Shown: piece by piece, positions 1 through 11,505 of the stretch
How positions within the stretch are numbered: the first letter of the stretch is position 1
Layout: every line of letters starts with the position of its first letter
NCBI RefSeq assembly: GCF_003086295.3
Contig: NC_092054.1
Coordinates: 53,489,353 to 53,553,352, forward strand
DNA from: Arachis hypogaea
Taxonomy: Eukaryota > Streptophyta > Magnoliopsida > Fabales > Fabaceae
DNA: 64,000 bases
Reading direction: 5' to 3'
The notes under the pieces: model-generated
Database searches by the model: none
Told to the model about the DNA's origin: nothing
What the model saw: the letters and a program-made list of their open reading frames with translations, nothing else
Made by a program: the position numbers and the translations under genes

Positions 1-1607
1 TAATATCCTTATCAAATTTAATATTAGGAATTCCTCTAACCAAATTTTTCTTAACAAGCTTAGAAATTTGGTACATGCTTGCATGACCCAATTTCTTATG
101 CCAAAGCCATTTTTCAGATTCAAGAGAAGTAAAACATGTTACTTTTTGATCTTTTAGATCCTCTAGAGTTAATCCATACACATTATTACATCTTTTTTGC
201 TTCAAACAAAATTTCATTGGATTTTTCACAAATAACCAAGCAATTCAATTTTCTAAAAATAACCAAATAACCAAGATCACGTAATTGGCTAATGCTTAGA
301 AGATTGTGCTTTAATCCATTAACAAGCAAAACATCATTAATGAAAGAAGAGAAATTCTTATCCACTTTACCTATGGCCACTATTTTTCCTTTTTCATTGT
401 CACCGAAAGTAACAAAGCCTCCATCATATTCATCAAGCTTGATGAAGAATGTTGACTTTTCGGTCATATGCCTAGAGCACCCACTATTCATATACCACAT
501 GTTGTCCTTTCTTTTGGATGCTAGGCAAACCTGCTCTATGTGATCGGCCATGAGACAAGTATGAGATTTTGTTTCTGATTCTTCGTCTTCATCAGTGTCA
601 TTTTCCAAGTCTTCCCAAGATTCCATGAGACCTTTCTTCTTTCCTCTTTTCGGCTTGTCCTCCTTCTTCAGTTTTGGACAATCAGACTTGAAGTGCCCAG
701 CTTCTTTACAGTTATAACAGATCACTTTGCTGATATCCCTCTTTGGCTTTCTTGAGCTGTCTCCTTTGTTTCGTTCCTTCAGCTTCACCATTTTCATGAA
801 TTTATTAGCAAACAAAACAAATTCATTTTTAGATGAGTTATCACTGGATTTATCATCAAGAGGTTCAGTAATAGATTTGAGAGCAATTTCTTTCTTCTTT
901 GTATTTTTTTTTCAAATATGTATTTTCAAAGGCAAGTAAATTTTCTCTCAAATCATCATAAGTCATAGTATCAATGCCACTGCTCTCAGCTATTACTATT
1001 GTCTTAGTTTTCCACTCTTTAGTGAGACATCTCAATATTCTCCTCACAAGCACAAATTCGGAATATGTGATCCCATAGCATCTAAGCCAGGGATGATAAC
1101 GTTGAATCTTTCAAACATTTCATTAATCGTCTCTCCTTCCTTCATTGAAAACATTTCATATTCTCTATTTAGCATGTCTATTCTGGATCTTTTGACTTGA
1201 GTTGTGCCTTCATGAGTAACTTGAAGCTTGTCCCAAATTTCTTTTGCTGTTGTGCATCTTGATAACCGTCGGTATTCCTCGAAGCTGACAGCACAGTTGA
1301 GCAAGTTGACAGCTTTAGCATTGAGCTCTATTTTCTTTTTGTCATCTTCATTCCAATCGGCCTCAGCCTTGGGAGCAACTACTCCATTAGCTCCAGTGGT
1401 GGTTGAAAATTATGGACCTTCCAGGATTATCTTCCAAAGCCTGTAATCTACAAACTGAACAAAGATCTTCATTCTTTCTTTCCAATAGCTGTAGTTTTTC
1501 CCATTGAAGAATGGAGGTCTGTTGTTTGACTGCCCTTCTGTCAGAGTATAGGCCACCAGATTTGAGCCACTGTTAACCGCCATCAGGATCTTTTCTCCAA
1601 GCTGCAA
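1..1607 (-). pseudogene. copia gag-protease-(pre-integrase) polyprotein, broken
   Basis: Fragments in more than one frame line up as a copia polyprotein. The N-terminus (1607-1410) has the FNGKNYSYWKERM type of gag start. 1304-1044 carries the UBN2-like gag core, with EIWDKL and a region around MKEGETINEMFERF. 815-186 has the nucleocapsid knuckle CYNCKEAGHFKSDC, then the protease site, then ...HNLLSISQLRDLGY. From about 185 to 1 the frame shifts and reads a pre-integrase block with WLWHKKLGHASM. Breaks lie near 1400, 1050, a T-run near 908, and 186. The protease active site reads NSG where copia proteases have DSG (codon at 486-488), so the catalytic Asp appears lost. Confidence 0.8.
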
Positions 1608-1625
1608 AACTTGATCTCTTTGAGA

Positions 1626-1641
1626 CCAACCTCTGATACCA
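1626..1641 (-). other. primer-binding site, initiator tRNA-Met type
   Basis: On the minus strand this reads TGGTATCAGAGGTTGG, the usual plant copia primer site matching the 3' end of initiator tRNA-Met. It lies two bases inside the LTR edge at 1644 and fixes both element orientation and LTR end. Confidence 0.8.
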
Positions 1642-1643
1642 AT

Positions 1644-3292
1644 TGATGGTAATCAGTGGCTAAGAGAAGGGGGGGTTGAATCTTAGCCTCTTTTTGCTGA
1701 ATATTAATTTCTACTTTTGTCTCATAACAAGTGAAGAGACATTTTCTTTTTATCTCGTAACGGGTTAGGAGATATTTTTCATTTTTGTCTCCAACGCAAC
1801 AAAAACAGAATAGGAGTAGAAGAGAAAGAGAGAATCACACCCAGATGTATCCTGGTTCAGCTGCTAAGTACAATGCAGCCTACATCCAGTCTCCATCACA
1901 ACAGTGACAGAATTTCACTATAATCATCAGATTACATACACCATACTTTCCTAGGATCTACCCAATCCTATCTGGGACAAATCTAGATTCTATCCCTAAA
2001 TCTGAACTTGACTTGGACTCCTACCAAGCTTTCAACTGCAAAGTGCTAACCAACTTCAAAGGGAATCCCCACAGGATCATGAAATACAACATACAGATGT
2101 ACAAAAAAAACTCTGAGACATCTATGGCTTTTTCTTTAATTTTGCTCACTTCCTTTTACCACTCACTGGCTTTTTCTTACAAACCTCACTTTGTTTGCCT
2201 TTTACCATGAGACTCGGACAGACAAAACTAAAGAAAAGAAAACAAAATGAAACCAATTGAAGGAGAAGAACTCTGTTAGCTTAGGGCAGCTATGAGAACT
2301 CTGTGCTTTCTCTCCTTGATCTCAACCCTTGGCCGTTCACCCTTAATATAGAAGGGGAAGCTTCCAAGGTTGAAACCGGTTCAACCAAGGCAGCAACATC
2401 TTCTCCAACAAACAGTAGCGATTCGGACAGAAAGAAGAGAGAGGGAAAACTGAAACAGAACTAACATGCATGTACCTCTCTCAACCCTTCTCATCAAGTT
2501 CCTTCACTCTGAGACCTTGATCTTGACTTTGGCTCCAAGAAAGAACTCTAACCCTTGATGAACCTCTGATCCTTGACAGCTCCATGCTTTTCATTTTTGC
2601 TTCTTCCTATCTTGTAGCTCCAAAAGTTTTCTTCTTTCTTTGATGGACAAAAATGGAAATGAGCTTTTGCCACTGAGATCTTCTTCTCTGACCGAGGCGG
2701 ATCTTTCCTATTCTTAGCATGGAAGATCTTGAAGCTCTTCTTGAAATCTTACCTTCAATGGCAAAAATCTAGTCATACCCTGCTTTGGATCTTCCTTCTT
2801 CACAGGCTTTCTTCATCCTAGCCTTTTCTTCTTCCAAAGCTTCAGTGTTTACTTTTTCTCTGATAGCTTGTTTTTTTCTCTTCTTCTGATTGATTGACAA
2901 CTGAAAATAAGAGAGAGAGAGAGGAGAGAGAAGAGACAAAGCATTAAATATAAAATTAACTCAATTTAATTTTATGTTTCGGTTACCTATGCAAGCAATT
3001 AATTCATTTGAATTTTGAATTCCATTCCACAATGTACTAGGTAACCGTGGCTTGTATGGAGTCTTTCTCTCTTCTTTCAATTCGGACCAAGGCTTTGTTA
3101 GTCTAAGAAGAAAATTGTTTTGGGTTGTGCACATATTTCTTGGCCCAATTCGCCTTGCTATCCCTTTAAATAATTCAGCCATATAGTATGGAATAATTTT
3201 GTACAAAGGCTGATCACATTTTCATCATGTTGGGCTTATATTTCCTTTTAGCCCAAATTGAAAACTTATTTTAATTTCTTGCACACTAACAC
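1644..3292 (-). repeat. 5' LTR of the copia element
   Basis: The inner edge is set by the adjacent primer-binding site; the plus strand opens TGATGGTAATCAG. The sequence is non-coding, includes GAGA-rich stretches (about 2910-2936) and pyrimidine-rich blocks, and no ORF in it resembles a known family. The outer edge is inferred only from a terminal CA and a composition change near 3292, so it may be off by tens of bases. Confidence 0.6.
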
Positions 3293-4807
3293 ACTTATTA
3301 TACAAACAATTGGAAGCAATTATCAAATTAATAATTTTCTGATTAATATTTTAATAATGTTTGATCATTATAATAAGTCAAGTTTTTCAAACTCAACAAT
3401 CCACATTTTAAACTTCCTTAATGACCTATCATCATTCTCAAATTATATTAAAATCATTTATGACCTAAATTACCCATTTTCGTCCAGTTCCAAGTATAAT
3501 CATTTCTTCCTAACCATTTCAATCAACAATTCAAAAATCCAACAACTTTTTACATAGTCAATACAAATTTCAATAATTACCAATCCAATAAATCACACAT
3601 TTTAATCTATCACACTTATCCGGACTTACCCGGTCACAGCTCAAGCCCAAAATTCACGGCCTCCAACCCAACATTCATCAATTCAACTCATAAATTATAA
3701 ACACATAATCACCATCCAAAGTCAATTTCAACAATGCATCAATTACAATATATCAATTCCATCCAATTACACAATTTAAGCTTATTTCTAGGGGAACTGA
3801 GCCTAGGACTTCATATCATATTACATGGTATTTAAATGAAACTTAAATCGTACCTTAATGTCGGTGATTTCCAAACTCTCGAAGCTTTATAATCACTCCC
3901 ACACCAATATCACACAGAGCAAGCTTCGCCTTACGCCCAAAATCAATCCAACAAGCTCTAATCCATCTAATTACATAATTTCACATAGTCTCAACCTAGA
4001 ATTTCTGTGTTAAATGGAGAAAATAGGAAAAATTGAGATTCCTTACCTTACTTCGCCTTACCTTGGGCTGAAACCTTAAGAGCACTCAAAGTTGGACCTC
4101 CCCTAAATGCCAAAAACCAAAACCCTTCTATATTTAACCCTAAAAACGCAAAATTAGAAAGAATAGAAAACTGGGCACATAATTTGAAGTTTTTTACCAA
4201 TTTATTCAGATAGAATCAAAGAGGATTTTGATATGAATACATAACCACAAATGGCTCGTCAATCGAAACTCCGGAGAGAAAATTATGGGCAGAAGAAAGA
4301 GAAGATGAATAGTAAAAATCGCTTCTTCTCAGTCTCACTCTCTTCTCACTAACTCATGCTCTCTCTCTTTCCTTGTTGAAATGAGCTAAATGGCTCTTTG
4401 GGTAAGGGTTATAAGGGTTGGATTGTGGGTCTTAGGTCCAATTTGGGCCTAACTTAGACCCGGTTCATTTGTTTTAGCTCGTTGAACAAGTAATCACAAT
4501 TAGCAGATAATCACAAGTAATCACAAAGGCAAACCAAGTACAATATGCACATGCAAACAATGTCACATAGATGCATATGATGAATGCATGTTCTAGTGGC
4601 TGATGATATCATCTGTCGGTTATAAAGCCAACTCGACAAGTCCTGGTAGCTAACCATTGGACTGTCCCTCTATCGTGCATCCCCAACTCGAGTTATTTAC
4701 AATCATAATCATAATTCACATCCAAAACCCTCACTGGTGTTTATTCACGGGGGCGAGCTCATCCGAAACTTTCACAGTGTCCGGCCGCACTTACAACATA
4801 TGGTCAG
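3293..4807 (-). repeat. Tekay/Del-like LTR or untranslated sequence, fragment
   Basis: No coding sequence is seen. The stretch 4590-4807 (CATCTGTCGGTTATAAAGCC, then a CGACAAGTCCTGGTAGCTAA block) is of the kind I associate with LTRs of legume Tekay/Del chromoviruses that open TGTAACACCC, the type also found at 42893. The part 3293-4480 is AT-rich and may be another segment of the same LTR or an unrelated insertion. It stops at 4808, where the Athila-like LTR begins. Confidence 0.4.
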
Positions 4808-6465
4808 TGGTATGCGAAATTGTTACTCAGGTTGTGAATTATTGTTCGAAATTGATTCCCTGGCAATGGCACCAAAAACGGATGCACAGAACCATGGTCT
4901 AAACATATCTTCACAACTTCGCATAACTAACCAGCAAGTGCACTAGGTCGTCCAAGTAATACCTTACGTGAGTAAGGGTCGAATCCCACGGAGATTGTTG
5001 GTATGAAGCAAGCTATGGTCACCTTGTAAATCTCAGTCAGGCGGATATAAAATAGTTATGTAGTTTTCGAAATGTAGTAATAAAAGAAGGATAGAAATAC
5101 TTATGTAAATCATTGGTGAGAATTTCAGATAAGCGTATGGAGATGCAATCGTTCCTCTGAACCTCCGCTTTCCTGCTGTCTTCATCCAATCAGTCTTACT
5201 CCTTTCTATGGCTGGCTTTATGCAAGGGCATCACCGTTGTCAGTGGCTACATCCCCTCCTCTTGTGAAAATGGTCCAAGATGCCCTGTCACAGCACGGCT
5301 AATCATCTGAGGTTCCCGATCATGCTGGAATAGGATTCACCCTCCTTTTGCGTCTGTCACTACGCCCAGCACTCGCGAGTTTGAAGCTCGTCACAGTCAT
5401 TCAATCATTGAATACTACTCGGAATACCACAGACAAGGTTTAGACTTTTTGGATTCTCTTGAATGCCGCCATCATTCTAGCTTACACCACGAAGATTCTG
5501 ATTAAGAGATCTAAGAGACACTCATTCAATCTAAGGTAGAACGGAAGTGGTTGTCAGGTACACGTTCATAGGGAATGATGATGATTGTTACGTTCATCTC
5601 ATTCAGGTTGAAGTACGAATGAATATCTTAGAAGCGAAATAAGATGAATTGAATAGAAAACAGTAGTACTTTGCATTAATCTTTGAGGAACAGCAGAGCT
5701 CCACACCTTAATCTATGGAGTGTAGAAACTCTACCGTTTGAAAATACATAAGTGAAAGGTTCAGGCATGGCCGAATGGCCAGCCCCCAAAACGTGATCAC
5801 TATGATCCTAAGATGAACTAAAAATCATAAGATGTCTAATACAATAGTAAAAAGTCCTATTTATAATAAACTAGCTACTAGGGTTTACAGAAGTAAGTAA
5901 TTGATGTATAAATCCACTTCCGGGGCCCACTTGGTGTGTGCTTGGGCTGAGCTTGAATGTTACACGTGCAGAGGCTCTTTCTGGAGTTGAACGCCAGGTT
6001 GTAACGTATTTCTGGCGTTCAACTCTGGTTTGTGACTTGTTTCTGGCGTTTAACTCCAGACAGCAGCGTAGAACTGGCATTCAACGCCCTTTTACGTCGT
6101 CTAAACTCGTTCAAAGTAAGGACTATTGTACATTGCTGGAAAGCCCTGGATGTCTACTTTCCAACGCAATTAGGAACGCGCCATTTTGAGTTCTGTAGCT
6201 CCAGAAAATCCACTTTGAGTGCAGGGAGGTCAGAATCCAACAGCATCAACAGTCCTTCTTCAACCTCTGAATCTGATTTTTGCTCAAGTCCCTCAATTTC
6301 AGCCAGAAAATACCTGAAATCACAGAAAAACACACAAACTCATAGTAAAGTCCAGAAATGTGAATTTAACATAAAAACTAATGAAAACATCCCTAAAAGT
6401 AACTAGATTCTACTAAAAACATACTAAAGACAATGCCAAAAAGCGTATAAATTATCCGCTCATCA
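4808..6465 (-). repeat. 3' LTR, TGATGAGCGG family
   Basis: The plus strand ends in ...CCGCTCATCA, the reverse complement of the TGATGAGCGG opening seen at 44308, 52267 and 27786. The left edge was placed at TGGTATGCGAAATTG by alignment to the ends of those LTRs. Length is 1658 bp, against 1742 and 1703 bp for related copies. The left flank is GTCAG; the matching duplication cannot be checked because the other element end is lost. Confidence 0.85.
5981..6090 (-). repeat. 31-bp-phased palindromic word array in LTR U3
   Basis: Four CTGG(A/C)(A/G)TT-type words with their AAC(G/T)CC halves begin at 5981, 6012, 6043 and 6074, a spacing of exactly 31 bp each. The same phasing recurs in other LTRs of this family. 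Confidence 0.8.
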
Positions 6466-7673
6466 CAACACCAAACTTAAATTGTTGCTTGTCCCTAAGC
6501 AACTAAAAATCAAATAGGATAAAAAGAATAGAATATACTATAAATTTCAAACTATCAATGAAAACATAGCTTCAATCATATGAGCGGGACTTGTAGCTTT
6601 TTGCTTCTTGAATAGTTTTGGCATCTCACTTTATCCATTGAGGTTCAGAATGATTGGCATCTATAGGAACTCAGAGTTCAGATAGTGTTATTGACTCTCC
6701 TAGTTCAGTATGATGATTCTTGAACACAGCTTTTTTATGAGTCTTGGCCGTGGCCCTAAGCACTTTGTTTTCCAGTATTACCACCGGATACATAAATGCC
6801 ACAGACACATAATTGGGTGAACCTTTTCAAATTGTGACTCAGCTTTGCTAAAGTCCCCAATTAGAGGTGTCCAAGGTTCTTAAGCACACTCTTCTTTTGC
6901 TTTGGACCTTGACTTTAACCGCTCAGTCTCAAGTTTTCACTTGACACCTTCACGCCACAAGCACATGATTAGGGACAACTTGGTTTAGCCGCTTAGGCCA
7001 GGATTTTATTCCTTTAGGCCCTCCTATCCACTGATGCTCAAAGCCTTGGAATCCTTTTTATTGCCCTTGCCTTTTGGTTTTAAGGGTTACTGGCTTTTTG
7101 CTCTTGCCTCTTGGTTTTAAGAGCTTTTGGCTTTTTCTGCTTGCTTTTTCTTTTTCTTTCTATTTTTTTTTCGCCTATTTTTTTTTCCTGCAAGCTTTGT
7201 TCTTTGCTGCTTTTTCTTGCTTCAAGAATCATTTTTATGATTTTTCAAATTATCAAATAACATGTCTCCTTGTCATCATTCTTTCAAGAGCCAACATATT
7301 TAACATTCTTAAACAACAACTTCAAAAGACATATGCACTGTTCAAGCATACATTCAGAAAACAAGAAGCATTGTCGCCACATCAATATAATTAAACTAAG
7401 TTCAAGGATAAATTTGAAACTCATGTACTTCTTGTTCTTTTGAATTAAAACATTTTTCATTTAAGAGAGGTGATAGATTTATAGGACATTCATAGCTTTA
7501 AGACATAGTTACTAACTACTAATGATCATGTAATGAAGACACAAACATAGATAAGCACTTAACATAGAAAATGAAAAACAGAGAATGTAAGAACAAGGAA
7601 TGAGTCCACCTTAGTGATGGTGGCGTTTCCTTCTTGAGGAACCAATGATGTCCTTGAGCTCTTCTATGTCTCT
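6466..7673 (-). other. conserved noncoding 3' module of Athila-like elements
   Basis: This stretch between ORF2 and the 3' LTR holds no credible gene. It matches 51115-52266 of the related plus-strand element almost throughout, and its core (about 6600-7330) also matches 54350-55110 of the RT-containing element, despite different LTRs. It starts next to the LTR with the word read TAAGTTTGGTGTTG on the minus strand (6466-6479) and includes an A/T-run-rich tract at about 7140-7210. Confidence 0.75.
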
Positions 7674-8768
7674 TCATTGTCTTTGTTGCTCCTCCCTCAT
7701 TGCTTTTTGATCTTCTCTAATTTCATGAAGGATGATGGAGTGCTCTTGATGTTCCACCCTTAATTGTCCCATGTTGGAACTTAATTCTCCTAGGGAGGTA
7801 TTGATTTGCTCCCAATAGTTTTGTGGAGGAAAATGCATTTGAGGCATCTCCGGGATCTCATGGTGATGAGATTCATGCGCCTCTTGAGCTCCATGAATGG
7901 GCTCTCTTGCTTGCTCCATCTTTTTCTTAGTGATGGGCTTGTCCTCTTTAATGAGGATATCTCCCTCTATGTCAATCCCAGCCGAATTGCATAGGTGGCA
8001 AATGAGGTGAGGAAAGGCTAACCTTGCCATAGTGGAGGACTTGTCAGCCACCTTGTAGAGTTCTTGAGGTATAATCTCATGAACTTCCACCTCTTCTCCA
8101 ATCATGATGCTATGGATCATGATGGCCAGGTCTATAGTAACTTCAGACCGGTTGCTAGTGGGAATGATTGAGCATTGAATGAACTCCAACCATCCTCTAG
8201 CTGCAGGCTTAAGGTCCAGTCTTCTTAGTTGAATCGGTTTGCCTTTTGAGTCAATCTTCCATTGAGCTCCTTCTACACATATGTCCATGAGGACTTGGTC
8301 CAACCTTTGATCAAAGTTGACTCTCCTTGTGTAGGGGCGTGCGTTCTCTTCCATGTTTGGCAAGTTGAACACCAACCTCACATTTTTCGGACTAAAATCT
8401 AAGTATTTTCCCCGAACCATGGTAAGATAATTCTTTGGTTTTTGGTTCGGGTTCTTACTTTGATCATGGTTCCTAGTGATCCATGCATTGGCATAGAACT
8501 GTTGAACCATTAGGATGCCGACTTGTTGGATGGGGTTTGTTAGAACTTCCCAACCTCTTCTTTGAATTTCATGTCGGATCTCCGGATACTCATTTCTTTT
8601 GAGTTTGAAAGGGACCTCGGGGATCACCTTCTTCTTGGCCACAACATCATAGAAGTGGTCTTGATGGGCTTTGGAGATGAACCTTTCCATCTCCCATGAC
8701 TCGGAGGTGGAAGCTTTTGTCTTCCCTTTCCCTTTTCTAGAGGATTCTCCGGTCTTAGGTGCCATCAA
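7674..8768 (-). CDS. ORF2 protein with a plant 'putative transposon protein' domain
   Basis: The 364-codon ORF is intact. Residues about 25-240 resemble the family annotated as putative plant transposon protein (PF20167 as I recall it): RF(x)KAHQDHFYDVV near the start, RRGWEVL, QQFYANAW, VRGKYLDFSPKNVRLVFNLP. The C-terminus has a His cluster (ESHHHEIPE) and then a heptad-like Gln/Glu-rich tail, likely coiled coil. It occupies the place of the Athila ORF2/env-like frame, between the gag-protease and the 3' LTR. I see no signal peptide or membrane segment, so an envelope role is not supported. The leader just upstream carries TAAGTTTGGTGT (8815-8804). In the sister element at 50884-51114 nearly all of this ORF is deleted. 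Function unknown. Confidence 0.75.
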   Translation of the reverse strand: MMAPKTGESSRKGKGKTKASTSESWEMERFISKAHQDHFYDVVAKKKVIPEVPFKLKRNEYPEIRHEIQRRGWEVLTNPIQQVGILMVQQFYANAWITRNHDQSKNPNQKPKNYLTMVRGKYLDFSPKNVRLVFNLPNMEENARPYTRRVNFDQRLDQVLMDICVEGAQWKIDSKGKPIQLRRLDLKPAARGWLEFIQCSIIPTSNRSEVTIDLAIMIHSIMIGEEVEVHEIIPQELYKVADKSSTMARLAFPHLICHLCNSAGIDIEGDILIKEDKPITKKKMEQAREPIHGAQEAHESHHHEIPEMPQMHFPPQNYWEQINTSLGELSSNMGQLRVEHQEHSIILHEIREDQKAMREEQQRQ

Positions 8769-9288
8769 TGGTAATGGAAAAATAAAAAGCTTATGCTTTT
8801 ACCACACCAAACTTAGAATTTTTCTCGCCCTCGAGCAATAGAAGAAAGAATAGATGAAGAAGAAGAGGAAATGGAGGAGAGGGAGAAGGGGTTATGTTTC
8901 GGCCAAGAAGAGAAGAGAGGGTTGTGTTGTGTGAAAATGAGGAAGAATGGAGGGTTATATATAGGGATGGGAGGGGGTGAAGGTTCGGCCATTTAGGGTG
9001 GGTTTGGGTGGGAAATTGATTTTGAATTTTGAAGGTAGGTGGAGTTTATGAGGTAGGTTTATGGGGAAGAGTGGATGGATGTGAGTGGTGAAGTGGTGAT
9101 GGGGAAGAGAGATTGAGGTGATTGGTGAAGAGTTTTGGCGAAGAGTGTTTATGGGATTGTGTGAAAGAGGGGTGAGAAGAAGTGAGTGGAGGTAGGTGGG
9201 GATCCTGTGGGGTCCACAGATCCTGAGGTGTTCAAGGATTTACAGCCTTGCACCAAATTGGGCATGCAAAATGCCCTTGCACACAACT

Positions 9289-9468
9289 CTGGGCGCTCAG
9301 CGCCAGGTTGGTGCTTGTTCTGGGTGTTGAACGCCCATTTGTAGCCTATTTCTGGCATTGAACGCCAGAACCATGCTTGTTCTGGGCGTTCAGCGCCAGC
9401 TCTCCTCCAGGGTGCATTTCTGGTGTTGAACGCCCAAAACATGCTTCTTACTGGCGTTTAAACACCAG
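9289..9468 (-). repeat. 31-bp-phased palindromic word array downstream of gag-protease
   Basis: Six CTGG-N-AACGCC-type palindromic words begin at 9289, 9320, 9352, 9382, 9420 and 9451 (spacings 31, 32, 30, 38, 31). The array lies between the gag-protease stop and ORF2, as in the sister element at 50488-50660. The flanks 8769-9288 and 9469-9671 hold no gene I can recognise. Confidence 0.85.
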
Positions 9469-9671
9469 TAAGGTCTTCCTCCAGGGTGTGATTTTTCTTC
9501 TGCTATTTTTGATTTCGTTTTCAATTTTTATATTTATTTTGTGATTCCACATGATCATGAACCTAATAAAACATGAAAAACAAAAATAAAATTAGATAAT
9601 TAAACATTGGGTTGCCTCCCAATAAGTGCTTCTTTAATGTCAATAGCTTGACAGTGGGCTCTCATGGAGCC

Positions 9672-11505
9672 TCACAGATGTGCAGAGCTTTGTTGAGACC
9701 TCCCAACACCAAACTTAGAGTTTGGATATGAGGGTTTGACACCAAACTTAGAGTTTGGTTGTGGCCTCCCAACACAAAACTTAGAGTTTGACTGTGGGGG
9801 CTTTGGTTGACTCTGCTTTGAGAGAAGCTTTTTCTGCTTCCTCTCCATGGATGCAGAGAGAGATCCTTGAGTTGTAAACACAAGGTTGTCCTCATTTAAT
9901 TGAATGATCAATTCTCCTCTGTCCACATTAATCACAGCTCTTGCTGTGGCTAGGAAAGGTCTTCCTAGGATGATGGATTCATCCTCTTCCTTTCCAGTAT
10001 CCAGGACTATGAAATCAGCAGGGATGTAAAGGCCTTCAACCTTTACTAACACGTCCTCTACTTGTCCATAAGCCTGTTTTCTTGAATTGTCTGCCATCTC
10101 TAATGAGATTTTAGCAGCTTGTACCCCATAGATTCCCAGTTTCTCTATTACAGAGAGGGGCATGAGGTTTATCCCTGAACCAAGGTCACACAGAGCCTTA
10201 AAGATCATGGTGCCTATAGTACAAGGTATTATGAACTTTCCAGGATCCTGGCTCTTCTGAGGCAGTGTCAGTTGATCCAGATCACTTAGTTCATTGGTGA
10301 ACAAGGGAGGTTCATCTTCCCAAGTCTCAATACCAAATAATTTGGCATTCAGCTTCATGATTGCACCAAGGAACTTGGCAGCTTGCTCTTCAGTAACATC
10401 CTCATTCTCTTCAGAAGAGGAATACTCATCAGAGCTCATGAATGGCATAAGGAGGTTCAATGGAATCTCTATGGTCTCTAGATGAGCCTCAGAGTCCTTT
10501 GGTTCCTCAGAGGGAAGCTCCTTAGTGATCACTGGACGTCCCAGGAGGTCTTCCTCCTTGGGGTTTACGTCCTCTCCTTCCCTTACAGGTTCGGCCATGG
10601 TGCTTATGTCAATGGCCTTGCACTCTCCTTTTGGATTCTCTTCTGTATTGCTTGGGAGAGTACTAGGAGGGATTTCAGTGATCCTTTTACTCAGCTGGCC
10701 CACTTGTGCTTCCAAATTTCTAATGAAAGACCTTGTTTCATTCACGAAACTTACAGTGGCCTTGGATAGATCAGAGACTAAGTTTGCTAAATTAGAGGTA
10801 TTTTGTTCAGAGTTCTCTGTCTGTTGCTGAGTGGATGATGGAAAAGGTTTATTATTGTTAAACCTGTTTCTTCCACCATTATTAAAGCCTTGTTGAGGCC
10901 TTTGATCCTTCCATGAGAGATTTGGATGATTTCTCCATGATGGATTATAGGTGTTTCCATATGGTTCACCCATGTAATTTACCTCTGCTATTGCAGGGTT
11001 CTCAGGATCATAAGCTTCTTCCTTAGAAGATACCTCTTGAGTACTGTTGGATGCAGCTTGCATTCCATTCAGACTCTGAGAGATCATATTGACTTGCTGA
11101 GTCAATATTTTGTTCTGAGCCAATATGGCATTCAGAGTATCAATTTCAAGAACTCCCTTCTTCATAGGCGTCCTATTACTCACAGGATTCCTCTCAGAAG
11201 TGTACATGAACTGGTTATTAGCAACCATGTCAATGAGTTCTTGAGCTTCTGCAGGCGTTTTCTTTAGGTGAATGGATCCACCTGCAAAAGTATCAAATGA
11301 CATCTTTGATAGCTCAGATAAACCATCATAGAATATATCCAGGATGGTTCATTCTGAAAGCATGTCAGAAGGACACTTTTTGGTCAGCTGTTTGTATCTT
11401 TCCCAAGCTTCATAGAGGGATTCACCTTCTTTTTGTCTGAAGGTTTGAACATCAGCTCTAAGCTTGCTCAGCTTTTGAGGAGGAAAGAACTTGGCTAAGA
11501 AAGCC
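9672..11505 (-). pseudogene. Athila-like gag-protease, 5'-truncated with one nonsense codon
   Basis: Gag capsid sequence begins at the truncation (11505, at FFPPQKLSKL) and includes the QTFRQKEGESLYEAWERY block. A TGA at 11349-11351 replaces a Trp codon that is TGG in the sister element at about 48604; from 11303 the frame is open for 543 codons. The C-terminal part is an aspartic protease: IPCTIGTMIFKALCDLGSG, then INLMPLSV, and the flap/second-lobe landmark IILGRPFLATARAVI. The active site reads DLGSG rather than the DLGAS of the RT-containing relative at 59243. The extreme C-terminus repeats NSKFGV, encoded by repeats of TAAGTTTGGTGTTG. No RT follows the protease. Confidence 0.85.

Larger units (their letters stand above)
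1..3292 (-). mobile_element. Ty1/copia LTR retrotransposon, partial (5' LTR to start of integrase region)
   Basis: Reading on the minus strand, the order is LTR (1644-3292), primer-binding site, gag with a CCHC knuckle, protease, and the start of the region before integrase, which runs off the left window edge. The gag and protease motifs are of the plant copia type and the long LTR (about 1.65 kb) suggests a SIRE/Maximus-like lineage, though I cannot confirm that without RT. Several frameshifts make it inactive. The outer LTR edge at 3292 is an estimate: I took the last CA that gives a TG start on the minus strand, and no partner LTR is in view. Confidence 0.8.
4808..11505 (-). mobile_element. 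Athila-like gag-protease-ORF2 retrotransposon without RT/integrase, 5'-truncated
   Basis: The minus-strand order is gag-protease (from 11505), a palindromic-word array (9468-9289), ORF2 (8768-7674), a conserved noncoding module, and the 3' LTR (6465-4808). It is the same family as the complete element at 44308-54008. Like that one it has no reverse transcriptase, RNase H or integrase, so the lack looks like a family trait rather than local loss. The 5' LTR, leader and first part of gag are missing; gag stops abruptly at 11505 against an unrelated LTR fragment. Confidence 0.85.

Noticed and set aside
3258..3557. 99-codon plus-strand ORF
   Set aside because: Asn/Ile/Ser/Phe-rich translation of AT-rich DNA at an element border; no protein-like pattern.
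7074..7394. Hydrophobic ORFs in the conserved 3' module (also 51330-51605 and 54781-54966)
   Set aside because: They arise from a T-run tract, and the frames differ between copies of the module, so they are not conserved proteins.
7674..8768. Calling ORF2 a retroviral envelope gene
   Set aside because: Its position fits the Athila env-like slot, but no signal peptide or membrane segment is visible and the domain resembles a plant transposon-associated family of unknown role.
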